A stretch of DNA of 54,484 nt from Candidatus Aegiribacteria sp. (GCA_021108005.1 JAIORS010000115.1:1-54484); one strand, 5' to 3'; positions 15,483 through 24,809 are shown, counted from the stretch's first letter. A program made the numbers and translations. Notes: generated by a model from the sequence alone, not told the origin.

Positions 15483-16688
15483 ATGACCACTCCTAATATC
15501 AGCAGAAGGGGTGATTGCATTCAGGAATCACCAATACGCAAACTCGCCCCGCTGGCGGCAGATGCAATCAAAAGAGGTGTTAGCATTCACCATCTGAATA
15601 TAGGCCAGCCGGATATCCCGACACCGGTTGAGTTCTGGGACATAGTTAAACTCAAGATGAACAACGTGCTTGCATACGGCCCCAGCATCGGTATTCCCGA
15701 ACTGAGGGACGCCATATGCGGTTATTACTCAAAAGCTGGTATTATGATCGAATCGGACCAGGTGATGATAACAACCGGAGGCTCTGAGGCAGTCATTTTC
15801 GCAATGATGGCAACCTGCGACCCCGGCGATGAAATAATCTGTTTTGAGCCTTTCTACACGAATTACAACGGTTTCGCCACACTTTCGGGAGTGAAGCTCG
15901 TTCCTGTCACTTCCAGGGTAGAGAACGGCTTTCACCTTCCGCCTTCCGAGGAGATCACCTCACGCATTACCGAAAAAACAAAAGCGGTGCTCATATGCAA
16001 TCCCAATAATCCCACCGGTACCATACTGAGCGATACGGAAATAGCGGAACTCGCAGACATCGTAATCAATTACAACTTGTATCTGCTTGCTGATGAAGTA
16101 TATCGGGATTTCGTATTCGATGGAAGGGAACACTCATCCATTCTGGAATTTCCTGACATAGCAGACCGCGCTGTGGTCATGGATTCAATATCCAAGAGGT
16201 TCAGCTCATGCGGAGCGAGGCTTGGCAACATTATAACCCGTAACAGGTCTCTTATGACAGCGTTCGTGAAATTCGGTCAGGCGAGGCTCTGCCCTCCAAC
16301 TCTGCCGCAGTACGGCGCCGCCGCGATGTACAAATCCCTGACGGAGCAGTATTTCAGTTCGATAGTATCGAAATATCAGTACAGGCGCGACATACTGATG
16401 GAGGAGCTTCATGGGAGAGAAGGAATATTCTTCCTTGAACCAGAGGGAGCTTTCTACGCTACAATAAGGCTTCCTATTGAAGACACCGATGATTTCGCCT
16501 CCTGGATGCTTACGGATTTCTCAGTTGACGGGTGGACCACTATGGTCGCTCCCGCTGAAGGATTCTACGCCACTCCTGGCATGGGGCTTAATGAAATAAG
16601 GATTGCATACGTCCTTGAAGAGAAAAAGATGCGGTCCGCGCTTGAAATCCTTAAGTCAGGACTGCAGGAATACAAATCGAAAAGATAG
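15483..16688 (+). CDS. class I/II pyridoxal-phosphate aminotransferase
   Basis: 401 residues, the normal size of the aspartate/aromatic aminotransferase fold type I family. Marks in order: HLNIGQPDIPTP near the N-terminus, the PLP-contacting TTGGSEA, the NPNNPTG loop with its substrate-binding asparagine, DEVYRDF with the cofactor aspartate, and the Schiff-base lysine in DSISKRFSSCGARLG. It lacks a diagnostic for one amino acid. It is the only + strand gene between 8.8 and 51.4 kb. GAAGGGAAA lies before the ATG. Divergent pairing with an omega-amidase suggests a glutamine-transaminase type role, which is inference. Confidence 0.88.
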   Translation: MTTPNISRRGDCIQESPIRKLAPLAADAIKRGVSIHHLNIGQPDIPTPVEFWDIVKLKMNNVLAYGPSIGIPELRDAICGYYSKAGIMIESDQVMITTGGSEAVIFAMMATCDPGDEIICFEPFYTNYNGFATLSGVKLVPVTSRVENGFHLPPSEEITSRITEKTKAVLICNPNNPTGTILSDTEIAELADIVINYNLYLLADEVYRDFVFDGREHSSILEFPDIADRAVVMDSISKRFSSCGARLGNIITRNRSLMTAFVKFGQARLCPPTLPQYGAAAMYKSLTEQYFSSIVSKYQYRRDILMEELHGREGIFFLEPEGAFYATIRLPIEDTDDFASWMLTDFSVDGWTTMVAPAEGFYATPGMGLNEIRIAYVLEEKKMRSALEILKSGLQEYKSKR

Positions 16689-16767
16689 GTCAACAGGTTA
16701 TTGCAACGTTGGCGCTTCTGGAACAATGAGTTTTAATTCTGTAAGTGTCGCTAATGAAGTCCGACCC

Positions 16768-17157
16768 CTAGTAGGATACCGCGTCGGGTGAAAGTCTGTT
16801 GTTCTCATCGGATACGATTATGAAAACACCTGACGGAACGCATACGGCCATATCTCCCGGACCGCTCAACCAGCCCTGCCTTACACAGTCCTGCCCCGGA
16901 CAGGGTGATGATGATATTCTTGCCCTGTAGTTTTCTATGCTGATCTTCATCTCACCCAGGTTCCCCATGACAGTGAACATGGTATCCACTCCAAGCTGTA
17001 ACCGGTACATTTCCTCTCCGGTGTGAATTTCCAGGCAGCATTCCGAAATGTTCTCCGATTCATCGTTGAAGCTCAGCATGAGAAAAGCTATGACAACAAA
17101 TACCGGTATCGTGAGATCGCCTATTTTAAAAAAGGAATAATGTTTAACTGATTTCAT
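16768..17157 (-). CDS. membrane-anchored NusG domain II-containing protein
   Basis: 129 residues. A hydrophobic segment (IPVFVVIAFLML, about residues 17-28) anchors the protein, and the rest is a NusG_II-type beta domain with the hallmark CPGQDCVRQGWLSGPGDMAVCVPSGV, resembling C-PxxDCV-xxGW-xxPGxxxVC-P in stand-alone members. These are not the transcription factor NusG; in other bacteria they are found next to ApbE and Rnf-type or flavin-transfer genes. Here apbE lies two genes upstream. Its start overlaps the radical SAM gene by 14 bases. Role unknown. Confidence 0.85.
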   Translation of the reverse strand: MKSVKHYSFFKIGDLTIPVFVVIAFLMLSFNDESENISECCLEIHTGEEMYRLQLGVDTMFTVMGNLGEMKISIENYRARISSSPCPGQDCVRQGWLSGPGDMAVCVPSGVFIIVSDENNRLSPDAVSY

Positions 17158-18163
17158 GGACGATGTTCAGTTCGCCACCGCAGGAAGCGCATCTCCCCTT
17201 GTTCATTCCCTCAGTATTCACTGACCATCCGGTTCTCTCTATGCAGACAAATCCACAGTCCGGACACACGGTATTGGAATTCTCCATAGAAACGTTTCCT
17301 ATGTATACATTATGGAGTTTTTCAGAAAAGATGTCTCTGGCTTTCACCAATGTATCAAAAGGGGTTGGTTTCCGCTCCAGTTTGTATCTTGGAAAATATC
17401 TGGATATGTGAAGAACCGTGTCAGCCCCGCATTCGCCCGAAATCCATTTCGCCATTTCCTGCCATTCCGCGGTATCATCGTTCTCCTCCGGTATCACAAG
17501 GAACGTTATTTCAAGGTGACATGATGAACGAGCAAGTGTCTTGATTGTCTGCAGAACGGTGTCTCTGTGTCCTCCGCAGTGTTCCCTGTAAAAATCATCT
17601 GACCATGATTTAAGGTCTACGTTCCAGGCATCCGTAACCTCGATGAGTTTCAAGAGAGGATCGGAGTTTATCTCGCCGTTGGAAACCATTACAACCGCTC
17701 CGCCCTTCTTTCGCACAATTGGCGAACAGTCGGCTATGTATTCGAACCAGATGGTTGGCTCGGTATATGTGAAAGCGATTCCACTGCTTTTTCCGCCTGT
17801 AGCCATTTCAGCCAGTTCCTCAGGCGAGACATACCTTGTCGGAACGTTCCTGCCCTGTGAAATCGACCAGTTCTGACAGAAATCACAGGTCAGATTGCAA
17901 CCTGCCGGACCTGTTGAGAAAATGTACGAACCGGGAAGGAAATGATAAAGGGGTTTTTTCTCTATCGGATCTATCGAAAGGGAAACACATTCGCCGTATC
18001 CTGGAAGGTACGGTTTTCCATTCTTAAGACCTCTGACCCTGCAGAGCCCGAGGACGGATGAATCCGCTTTGAAAGAACAGCCCTTCGGACAGAGAAGGCA
18101 TTTCCAGCTTTCCTTATCCCTCCTGAACCATTCGGCATCCCTCATATGCTTCCTCTTCTCCAT
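17144..18163 (-). CDS. amrS: AmmeMemoRadiSam-type radical SAM enzyme
   Basis: 339 residues. An N-terminal cysteine cluster (CLLCPKGC, then GLCRVR, residues 22-41) precedes the radical SAM motif CNLTCDFC (C89, C93, C96), which binds the 4Fe-4S cluster that cleaves S-adenosylmethionine. A C-terminal zinc-ribbon pair is visible (CPDCGF and CASCGG). The length and double-cluster layout match the PflA-like COG1180 enzymes of the AmmeMemoRadiSam system, whose partners AMMECR1 and Memo are absent from this window. The substrate is unknown. The gene overlaps apbE (22 bases) and the NusG_II gene (14 bases). Confidence 0.86.
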   Translation of the reverse strand: MEKRKHMRDAEWFRRDKESWKCLLCPKGCSFKADSSVLGLCRVRGLKNGKPYLPGYGECVSLSIDPIEKKPLYHFLPGSYIFSTGPAGCNLTCDFCQNWSISQGRNVPTRYVSPEELAEMATGGKSSGIAFTYTEPTIWFEYIADCSPIVRKKGGAVVMVSNGEINSDPLLKLIEVTDAWNVDLKSWSDDFYREHCGGHRDTVLQTIKTLARSSCHLEITFLVIPEENDDTAEWQEMAKWISGECGADTVLHISRYFPRYKLERKPTPFDTLVKARDIFSEKLHNVYIGNVSMENSNTVCPDCGFVCIERTGWSVNTEGMNKGRCASCGGELNIVHEIS

Positions 18164-19149
18164 TCCCCTATCTCTCCGTTCTCATCTTCCGTTATCACGA
18201 TGATAAGGCTGAAAAGAGAATCTGGTATACTCGCAGCAGTGTCAATACCGCCTACCGAAATGGCTGTCGCAAGGGCATCGGAGATTGCCGCGTCATCGGA
18301 CACTACTGTAACTGAAGCTACTCCGGACTCCGGATATCCTGTCCGCGGGTCCAGAATGTGACAGAAGCGCACTCCATTATCGAAGAAGTAACTCTCGTAA
18401 TCCCCCGAGGTTGCCACCGCACCGCTTTCAATCTCAAGCATCTCAAGTATGTCTTCCCCCCTTGGGTTTCTGACCGCGAGCCTCCAGAGCCTTCCCGTTT
18501 CAGCATCCCCTCCGCAGCGAATCTCTCCGCCGATCTCAACCAGTGCGGCGCTTGCTCCCATGCTTCTTGAATGGCTGTAAATCCTGTCGGCCGCGTATCC
18601 CTTCGCTATGGCTCCGAAATCAAGGTTCGTTCCGCTGACAAGGTAGAGCGTGTCTCCCGATATACTGACATTCTTCAGACCACTCAGGGCTATCGCGCTG
18701 TCTATTTCGGTGCTGTCCGGAAGACGGGGGGCGTGTGGAAAACCCCATGTATTGACAAGAACACCCATCGCCGGGTCAAAGAGAGAATCTGTAACTGATG
18801 AGATGAACAGTGCTTTTTCGAGAAGGATTTTCATATCCGAAGATAGTTCAGGTATAAGGACGTAACCCCTCATATTAAGGGTAGATAACTCGCCATAACC
18901 GAACACCCCGAGTTCGTTGTCCAGATATCTTGCCAGAGAATCCATCGATGAAAGAATTGTGCCCGCAGCTTCGCTCTCCGCTATTACAATGTATGTGGCG
19001 AAAGTACCAAGCACAGGAGTTCTTTTTCTCATCTCCAGAAGCTCATCGCAACTGAAGACAACCGCGCGAAGGAACACTGCCGCCGCAAGACTTCCCAGTA
19101 AAAGTGTCAGAAGAGTACCGGAATTGAGTATTTTTCGGTCAGGCGTCAC
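18142..19149 (-). CDS. apbE: FAD:protein FMN transferase (ApbE)
   Basis: 335 residues. An N-terminal hydrophobic segment (LLTLLLGSLAAAVFLRAVV) targets the protein to the membrane or periplasm; the ApbE catalytic core follows. Recognisable marks are DFGAIAKGYAADR, LVEIGGEIRCGG, the region SGDYESYF, CHILDPRTGYP with the conserved catalytic/Mg-binding histidine-aspartate region, and SDDAAISDALATA. ApbE attaches FMN covalently to threonine or serine of target flavoproteins such as Rnf/Nqr subunits. No target with an FMN-binding domain is seen in this window. The start is GTG, overlapping the upstream stop by four bases (GTGA). Confidence 0.93.
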   Translation of the reverse strand: MTPDRKILNSGTLLTLLLGSLAAAVFLRAVVFSCDELLEMRKRTPVLGTFATYIVIAESEAAGTILSSMDSLARYLDNELGVFGYGELSTLNMRGYVLIPELSSDMKILLEKALFISSVTDSLFDPAMGVLVNTWGFPHAPRLPDSTEIDSAIALSGLKNVSISGDTLYLVSGTNLDFGAIAKGYAADRIYSHSRSMGASAALVEIGGEIRCGGDAETGRLWRLAVRNPRGEDILEMLEIESGAVATSGDYESYFFDNGVRFCHILDPRTGYPESGVASVTVVSDDAAISDALATAISVGGIDTAASIPDSLFSLIIVITEDENGEIGEWRRGSI

Positions 19150-19463
19150 TCGGACCCCCGTTCCTCCTCCTCTTTCATGATGTCAAGATGGTACCTGCAA
19201 TATTTGGATCCGGGTACCGAAGGCCTTCCACACTCTACACACTTCAGTGTTTCTCCGGCCTTTCGCCTTGTATCCTGGGGAGCCTCGCCTAATCTCGTTA
19301 GCATCATTACCAGTAGAATCACTCCCGATATAGGTGCCATATAGGCCGCAAAACCCGCAAGGGACCAGGTAAAAGACATTCCGCTTCCCAGAACGAATCC
19401 CAGAGTCCAGATCAGAACACCGAAAACAAGGCACATTTTAAGAATCTTCCTGAGTCTCCTCAA
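19146..19463 (-). CDS. small membrane protein with a zinc-ribbon-like tail
   Basis: 105 residues with two transmembrane segments (about 10-30 and 35-57) and a cytosolic tail carrying C-x2-C and C-x3-H cysteine/histidine pairs (CVECGRPS and KYCRYH), a likely zinc ribbon. I do not recognise the family. It is coupled to apbE by a GTGA overlap and lies 17 bases after the preceding gene, so it belongs to the same transcript. Confidence 0.6.
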   Translation of the reverse strand: MRRLRKILKMCLVFGVLIWTLGFVLGSGMSFTWSLAGFAAYMAPISGVILLVMMLTRLGEAPQDTRRKAGETLKCVECGRPSVPGSKYCRYHLDIMKEEEERGSE

Positions 19464-19480
19464 TTGACTGTTTCCTTCCC

Positions 19481-20266
19481 TTAGAACAGGTCTATAAAAC
19501 TAACAAGATGATTAACGCCCAGCACAGCTATGCCCGTCTCATTTTCACCGGTTGCTATCAGTGCAATTCCTCCCGCTTCTACTGCGATATTCAGCCACCC
19601 TATTCCCCTTCCGGCTGAGATCTGACCCCATCCGGGGAAAAGAAGTGATTTCCAGGGTTGAGAGGAAATCGCGGCGGATTCCGGTACAGAATTAACTGGA
19701 ATGCTATCACCGGCAATGCTCCACTGTGGAACCAGAGGCCTTCTCATATCCGTTTGAAAGCATGCTGTTCCAACTTCGAATTCCCTGAGTTCAGCGTTCT
19801 GCCAGAATGCTTCATGGCTCAACGTTCCGTTCAGTACACTGTCAATACTGGCTATGCTGCATTTTATACCTATCCAGCTCAGGTCACTTGTATCAACCAC
19901 ATCGAGGGCAAGATCTGTAATTCCCATCCCCGGAAACCGGTTCATACAATCTGAGAGCACTGAGAATACACGATTGACCGTATAAACAGGTATCTGCGCC
20001 TTATACTCAACAAGCCCTGAGAATACTACGTAGTCTGGTGTGGATGAATCAGGGAATACCGAATGCTCACCCTGCATAATCATACCGGCTCTTGTTGTAA
20101 GCTCAAGCTGTGTTCTACCGGATTCCGGTACACCAGCGTTGATTTTTATACGAATAATGCTTACAAAGGGTTCGCCTCCAACCAGTTCCTGAACAACCGC
20201 GAACTCGAATGGGGTCTGAGCCATAGCCGTAGACGCAAGTATGAGTACCGCAAGTATATAACGCAT
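19481..20266 (-). CDS. exported protein with DUF5683-like C-terminal membrane hairpin
   Basis: 261 residues with a cleavable signal peptide (ILAVLILASTAMAQ). A beta-rich periplasmic region fills the middle. Near the C-terminus, SLLFPGWGQISAGRG leads into hydrophobic helices (WLNIAVEAGGIALIA and GIAVLGVNHLVSFIDLF), a pattern found in DUF5683 and related FCB proteins (KSLLFPGWGQ...G). No catalytic motif is visible. Gaps of about 16 bases on both sides place it in the same transcription unit as the dipeptidase and apbE genes. Function unknown. Confidence 0.6.
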   Translation of the reverse strand: MRYILAVLILASTAMAQTPFEFAVVQELVGGEPFVSIIRIKINAGVPESGRTQLELTTRAGMIMQGEHSVFPDSSTPDYVVFSGLVEYKAQIPVYTVNRVFSVLSDCMNRFPGMGITDLALDVVDTSDLSWIGIKCSIASIDSVLNGTLSHEAFWQNAELREFEVGTACFQTDMRRPLVPQWSIAGDSIPVNSVPESAAISSQPWKSLLFPGWGQISAGRGIGWLNIAVEAGGIALIATGENETGIAVLGVNHLVSFIDLF

Positions 20267-20282
20267 TTATCCGATCTCCATT

Positions 20283-21131
20283 TCAATTATCAAGAAGAAC
20301 TCTCTTCCAGTTATTTCCCGCAACGGAAGCTATGTCATGTACACTCCACCCTCTTCTGTCAAGAAGTTCCATGAGCTCCGGCCACACAGTGCAGTCCTTC
20401 ATACCCGAGGGAAGTTTTATAACCCCGTCGAAATCACTGCCGAAACCCGCATTGCTTATGTCCGTAAGTTCAACCAGATATTCAAGATGGTCAGCGATGC
20501 TGTCAAGTGAAGCTTTACAGGCAAGAAAATCGGGTACGAATGTAATGCCAACAACTCCTCCTGAAGCGGCTATTTCCCGTATATCCTCATCCGGAAGATT
20601 CCTGGGAAAGTCATGCACAGCCCTGCAATTGCAATGAGTGGCCACTGTACGCAGCCCCATCGATAGAATATCTCTCCTGGAACGGTCACAGAGGTGTGAA
20701 ACGTCCAATACCACACCAGCATGGTCGAGTTCCACCGCCAGCTGCTTTCCTCTTTCCGTTAGCCCTGTGTCAGTTCCTATTCCGCCCCCAAGACTGTTCT
20801 CTCCATTCCAGGTTAATGTCGCTACGGAGAGCATCGTGATGATCTCATTTCTATTCGGCAGGTTAACAAGTGGCTGGCACCCCTCAAGCATAAGAAGCAA
20901 TTCTATTGAAGACCTGTCATACAAGTCTCTGTACATCGAAATACCACGGTGGAATGCTGGAATTGGTTCCTTTTCAGCTTCCGCGCAGATGGCCGTTACC
21001 AGGTGTGTTACACCACTCTTCAAAGCTCTGGGCATGTCCAGTTGCGTCACTGAGTTGCCTTCAAGGTATTCCTCGGAAGACTTCAGACGCATAAGAGTAT
21101 CCACGTGAGCATCAAAAATGTGATACTTCAT
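20283..21131 (-). CDS. membrane dipeptidase-like enzyme (peptidase family M19)
   Basis: 282 residues, somewhat shorter than typical 320-400 residue renal-dipeptidase homologues. The metal-binding pattern is present: H9 and D11 in FDAHVDT, E in LMLEGCQPL, H in VLDVSHLCD, HCNCRAVHDFPRNL and the aspartate in GFGSDFDGV. The family hydrolyses dipeptides, including those with D-amino acids, using two zinc ions. No signal peptide is present, so it is probably cytosolic. Its start overlaps the small upstream membrane protein gene by four bases (ATGA). Confidence 0.9.
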   Translation of the reverse strand: MKYHIFDAHVDTLMRLKSSEEYLEGNSVTQLDMPRALKSGVTHLVTAICAEAEKEPIPAFHRGISMYRDLYDRSSIELLLMLEGCQPLVNLPNRNEIITMLSVATLTWNGENSLGGGIGTDTGLTERGKQLAVELDHAGVVLDVSHLCDRSRRDILSMGLRTVATHCNCRAVHDFPRNLPDEDIREIAASGGVVGITFVPDFLACKASLDSIADHLEYLVELTDISNAGFGSDFDGVIKLPSGMKDCTVWPELMELLDRRGWSVHDIASVAGNNWKRVLLDN

Positions 21132-21319
21132 TCGGGGTGATTCTCCTCAACTGTGGCTGAATTGTCTGTGGAAAAGAATATTTTACTGAAACCGTTTACG
21201 AACGTGTTTGCTTTTAAAATCAGGAACACTATCATGAGAAGCAGAAAAATGTACAGTATCAGCCTGCCTTTCCCGGATTTCCTCTGGTGTTTCTCGCGCC
21301 AGTCATCAATTAGAGCCAT
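21128..21319 (-). CDS. small single-pass membrane protein
   Basis: 63 residues: a basic N-terminus (EKHQRKSGKGR), one strong transmembrane helix (LILYIFLLLMIVFLILKA) and a short acidic tail. No family is recognised. It overlaps the upstream gene by one base and the dipeptidase gene by four, which supports its being real and translated in series. The topology (basic residues inside) predicts a short periplasmic tail. Confidence 0.55.
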   Translation of the reverse strand: MALIDDWREKHQRKSGKGRLILYIFLLLMIVFLILKANTFVNGFSKIFFSTDNSATVEENHPE

Positions 21320-21708
21320 TAATTATCATGCCTCATGGGTTTCTCAATACGGAGCTGGCGGTGTAGAGTTGGGAATCCCGGGAATTCGATGGAATCAGCA
21401 TAAGATACTATGTACAAGTCGCCTTCGAAGCCGTTGCCGGGATACATGCATGATGCTGAAACAGCATCGGAACATTCGTCCGATCTGCGATATCTGCCCC
21501 ACTCTCTGAGGAATTCAGCTTTCAAAACTTCCAGCGGTCTCACATCATCAACCCTGCTGTATGTCTCCTCCAGTTCACTGCCCACTTTCGCGGGTGTCAG
21601 CGAAACCATACCCACATATTTGATAACTACGCTCACGATCATCACAAGAACCACAAGAAGTAAAGTGAAAACTCCACTTTTACCTGAGAATAAATCTGAC
21701 ATATCCAC
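21319..21708 (-). CDS. membrane-anchored protein of unknown function
   Basis: 129 residues with an N-terminal transmembrane anchor (VFTLLLVVLVMIVSVVIKYVGMV) and a hydrophilic domain with two cysteines (DECSDAVSASC). I do not recognise the family. It starts directly after the LptE-like gene ends (adjacent bases 21708/21709) and overlaps the next small gene by one base, so it is co-translated with its neighbours. An envelope function is suggested only by position. Confidence 0.55.
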   Translation of the reverse strand: MDMSDLFSGKSGVFTLLLVVLVMIVSVVIKYVGMVSLTPAKVGSELEETYSRVDDVRPLEVLKAEFLREWGRYRRSDECSDAVSASCMYPGNGFEGDLYIVSYADSIEFPGFPTLHRQLRIEKPMRHDN

Positions 21709-22215
21709 CTACCATCCTGAAAGGCATCTTCTGACAACATCTTCCGCTGATTCCTCCAGCAGTCTGTTCCGGGCATCGATCTCTGTTTCGTTATCAGGAT
21801 CGTAAACCAGCCATGTTGTTACGCTTTCGTTACCGATAATATCCGTTTCATGAATAAGATCGATAAACGATATTTCAATCCTGACTTCAAGCTTGTACTC
21901 TTCAACAACCTCTGCTGAAGTATACGAATAAGGGGTTTTACTGTACGCCGCGACCGTACCCTCAATTTCTGAATCCTGATTCTCGATAGCTACGGCGAGT
22001 CTTCCATCCCTCACTATCATTTCTATCACCCGCGAGGTGATATCCTGCTCCAGTCCATACTGCGAGACTCTGCTGCGAAAAGGTATTACTTTGACCGACT
22101 GGATGTATTCCGGAAGACTGCCTCTAAAACCGTAACTGCATGATACGCTGAGCATGATGAAAACAAGTACGCTCTGAATGCTTGCAAGATTTCTGTTAAC
22201 GCCCGGAATGGCCAA
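21709..22215 (-). CDS. LptE-like outer membrane LPS-assembly lipoprotein
   Basis: About 168 residues from the TTG at 22215 (the frame is open to another TTG at 22257, inside dut). A hydrophobic signal ([14 protein letters not shown]) ends in a cysteine, then [21 protein letters not shown], the usual opening of LptE-family proteins, and [19 protein letters not shown] with the [13 protein letters not shown] strand typical of the fold. LptE plugs and chaperones the LptD translocon. The lipobox is imperfect (SVSC). It overlaps dut by about 20 bases. LptD is not in this window. Confidence 0.7.
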   Translation of the reverse strand: MAIPGVNRNLASIQSVLVFIMLSVSCSYGFRGSLPEYIQSVKVIPFRSRVSQYGLEQDITSRVIEMIVRDGRLAVAIENQDSEIEGTVAAYSKTPYSYTSAEVVEEYKLEVRIEISFIDLIHETDIIGNESVTTWLVYDPDNETEIDARNRLLEESAEDVVRRCLSGW

Positions 22216-22642
22216 ACCCCCCTTCACCCCTCCTGGTTTCAGGTACGCTTTCCACAACCTTGAATCTGGGGTACATAACAGGTGTGAGAACCGCCTGGGC
22301 TATCCTGTCACCCCGCTTTATTCTGAATGGTGATTTGCCAAGGTTCGCAAGAATTATCTTCACTTCTCCCCTGTAATCTGAATCTATTGTTCCGGGGGTA
22401 TTCAGTACGGTAATACCATATTTCAGCGCGTTACCGCTTCTGGGACGTATCTGCCATTCGTAGCCCGCGGGTATGGAAACTTTCAGTCCTGTCGGAACCA
22501 GTTCGGTGTTTCCGGGTTTAATCGTAATTTCCGATTCAACTGCGGCGCACAGGTCTACACCACTTGAACCGGATGTTGCTCTTGATGGAAGGGGAAGATT
22601 AGATGCGTGCTCAAGAATCTCAAGCAGTACATCCAGTTCCAT
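22196..22642 (-). CDS. dut: dUTP diphosphatase (trimeric dUTPase)
   Basis: 148 residues from the ATG at 22642 (GGAGG 8 bases upstream; a TTG lies at 22657). All five dUTPase motifs are visible: [22 protein letters not shown], the motif with the catalytic aspartate in [24 protein letters not shown] and the C-terminal glycine-rich arm [11 protein letters not shown]. The enzyme hydrolyses dUTP to dUMP, keeping uracil out of DNA and supplying thymidylate synthesis. It lies 25 bases after pnp and overlaps the LptE-like gene. Confidence 0.95.
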   Translation of the reverse strand: MELDVLLEILEHASNLPLPSRATSGSSGVDLCAAVESEITIKPGNTELVPTGLKVSIPAGYEWQIRPRSGNALKYGITVLNTPGTIDSDYRGEVKIILANLGKSPFRIKRGDRIAQAVLTPVMYPRFKVVESVPETRRGEGGFGHSGR

Positions 22643-22667
22643 ATCCTCCCCCTCCAATTTCAGAAGA

Positions 22668-24776
22668 CTAACTATCTTTGTTCTGCTCGACGCCCTTCAT
22701 CGTAAGATCAATCTTGCCATCGTTCTTAACAGCTTTGACCTTTACTCGCACATGCTGTCCGCGCTTGAGGACATCTTCCACATTCTCAACCCGGTTTTCG
22801 CTTATCTGGCTTATATGCACAAGACCATCGGTTCCGGGCATTATTTCAACGAATGCTCCGAAGTTCATGATATTCGCTACAACACCGTCGTATATCTGTC
22901 CGAGTTTTGGTTTCCCGGTGGACATCTCGATAAGTTCAAGGGTTCTATTGGCCGCATCCGCATCATCTGAGAGGACAACTACCGTACCGTCATCATCGAT
23001 GTTTATATCCGCGCCGGTTTCTTCGGTAATAGCTCTGATGTTCTTGCCCCCCGGGCCGATCAGTTTACCGATCATGTCCTTCTCAATCTGAATCGTGTAG
23101 ACCCTTGGCGCGAATTCACTGAGTTCATCGCGTGGACTGCTTATCACGGAATTCATCTCGTTCAGGATGTATTCCCTGTTCCCCTTCGCTCTGATCATGG
23201 CCTCGCTCAGAATGTCAAGGGATATTCCTTCAACTTTCAGATCCATCTGAATTGCTGTAATGCCCTTCGTAGTCCCGGCGATTTTCAGATCCATGTCACC
23301 CAGATGATCTTCGACTCCGGCTATATCCGAGAGAATTATGTAATCTTTTCCATCTGTTACGAGACCAAGAGCCACGCCCGCCACAGCGTCACTTATGGGT
23401 ACTCCCGCATCCATCAGGCTCAGGGAGCCTCCACAAATGGTCGCCTGACTGGAGGAACCGTTTGATTCGAGAATGTCGGAAACTATTCTTACAGTGTAAT
23501 TGAATTTTGTTTTATCCTCAGGCATAACACCTGCCAGAGCAGTTTCAGCAAGATGTCCGTGCCCGATTTCCCTTCTTCCGGGTCCGCGGGCGGGTCTGAC
23601 TTCTCCAACACTGAATGAGGGAAAATTGTAATGAAGCATGAAATCCTTCATGTATTCTCCCAGAAGACCGTCTATCCTCTGTTCGTCTCTGGCTCCTCCC
23701 AGTGTAACCGCCACAAGAGCCTGCGTTTCTCCTCTTGTGAAGAGTGCGGAACCATGGGGTCGCGGTAATACACCCACTTCGCAGGTTATCTTCCTTACAT
23801 CGCCCTCATTACGGCCATCAGGACGCATGCGATCTACAAGAAGCTTCTGCCTTGCGAAGAGCTTCTCAGCTTCGTTTACAGCATCGGAAAGTATCCTCGC
23901 CAGCAGCTTTTCATCTTCAATTTCGGTGTATTTACTTGCAAGTTGATCAGTGGCCTTCTCTTTCGCGATTTTACCCGCTTCGGAGAGAGCGTTCTTCATG
24001 CCGTTTCCATAAACCTTCCCAAATTCCTGGAAGGCAATAGCGTTTACCGCTTCCTGAAGTCCATCGGGAACCTCAAAGGCCTTTTCGGGCTGGCGTTTTT
24101 CTCTGCCGACAGCTTCCCGCAATTCCATCTGCAGATCGTTGATCTTCGAAGCTTCGGAGGCAGCCAACCTGATAGCGTCCATGACCTCAGTTTCCGAAAG
24201 CTGCATGGTTGAACCCTCAAGCATTACAACATCGGTGCCCTTTACCGCGACTACAAGGTCGATATCGCTGTTTTCAAGCTGGTCAATAGTAGGATTGACT
24301 ACGAACTCACCGTTCACCCTGCCAATTTTCACTGATGATACGGGGCCATCCCATGGGATATCGGAGATCATCAGTGCCGCTGAAGCCCCGAGCATACCAA
24401 GAAGACTTGGATCGTTCTGATCGTCGGAACTGAGGACCAGGATAAATACCTGTGTCTCTTCCATGTAATCGTTAGGAAAGAGAGGCCTCAGGGGTCTGTC
24501 TATGAGCCTCGCGGTAAGTATTTCAGTCTCCTGCGGTCTGCCTTCTCTTTTAAAGAAACCTCCAGGAATTTTACCTGACGCGTATTTTCTTTCACGGTAT
24601 TCGATTGTCAGTGGAAAGAAGGGTAGATCCCTCAGTCCGCCCGATGTGGCAGCTACAAGTACCGCTGATCCTCCATACGTTATGTAGACAGCGCCGTCGG
24701 CCTGTTTCGCCATTCTTCCGGTTTCAATTGAAAGTGTCCTGCCTGCTATTTCTCTTTGTTTAACTACTTTTGCCAT
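22668..24776 (-). CDS. pnp: polyribonucleotide nucleotidyltransferase (PNPase)
   Basis: About 702 residues from the ATG at 24776 ([13 protein letters not shown]); the frame extends to 24818, but that extension runs into a hairpin and is not protein-like. Two RNase PH-like cores are visible, the first with [26 protein letters not shown] and the second with [15 protein letters not shown] and [13 protein letters not shown], then a KH domain ([23 protein letters not shown]) and an S1 domain ([20 protein letters not shown]). PNPase degrades RNA 3' to 5' with phosphate and takes part in RNA turnover. It follows rpsO, the arrangement found in E. coli, with a hairpin in the spacer. Confidence 0.97.
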   Translation of the reverse strand: MAKVVKQREIAGRTLSIETGRMAKQADGAVYITYGGSAVLVAATSGGLRDLPFFPLTIEYRERKYASGKIPGGFFKREGRPQETEILTARLIDRPLRPLFPNDYMEETQVFILVLSSDDQNDPSLLGMLGASAALMISDIPWDGPVSSVKIGRVNGEFVVNPTIDQLENSDIDLVVAVKGTDVVMLEGSTMQLSETEVMDAIRLAASEASKINDLQMELREAVGREKRQPEKAFEVPDGLQEAVNAIAFQEFGKVYGNGMKNALSEAGKIAKEKATDQLASKYTEIEDEKLLARILSDAVNEAEKLFARQKLLVDRMRPDGRNEGDVRKITCEVGVLPRPHGSALFTRGETQALVAVTLGGARDEQRIDGLLGEYMKDFMLHYNFPSFSVGEVRPARGPGRREIGHGHLAETALAGVMPEDKTKFNYTVRIVSDILESNGSSSQATICGGSLSLMDAGVPISDAVAGVALGLVTDGKDYIILSDIAGVEDHLGDMDLKIAGTTKGITAIQMDLKVEGISLDILSEAMIRAKGNREYILNEMNSVISSPRDELSEFAPRVYTIQIEKDMIGKLIGPGGKNIRAITEETGADINIDDDGTVVVLSDDADAANRTLELIEMSTGKPKLGQIYDGVVANIMNFGAFVEIMPGTDGLVHISQISENRVENVEDVLKRGQHVRVKVKAVKNDGKIDLTMKGVEQNKDS

Positions 24777-24809
24777 TATTCTTGATTTTCCTTTTCTTTT
24801 TCTTTCACA

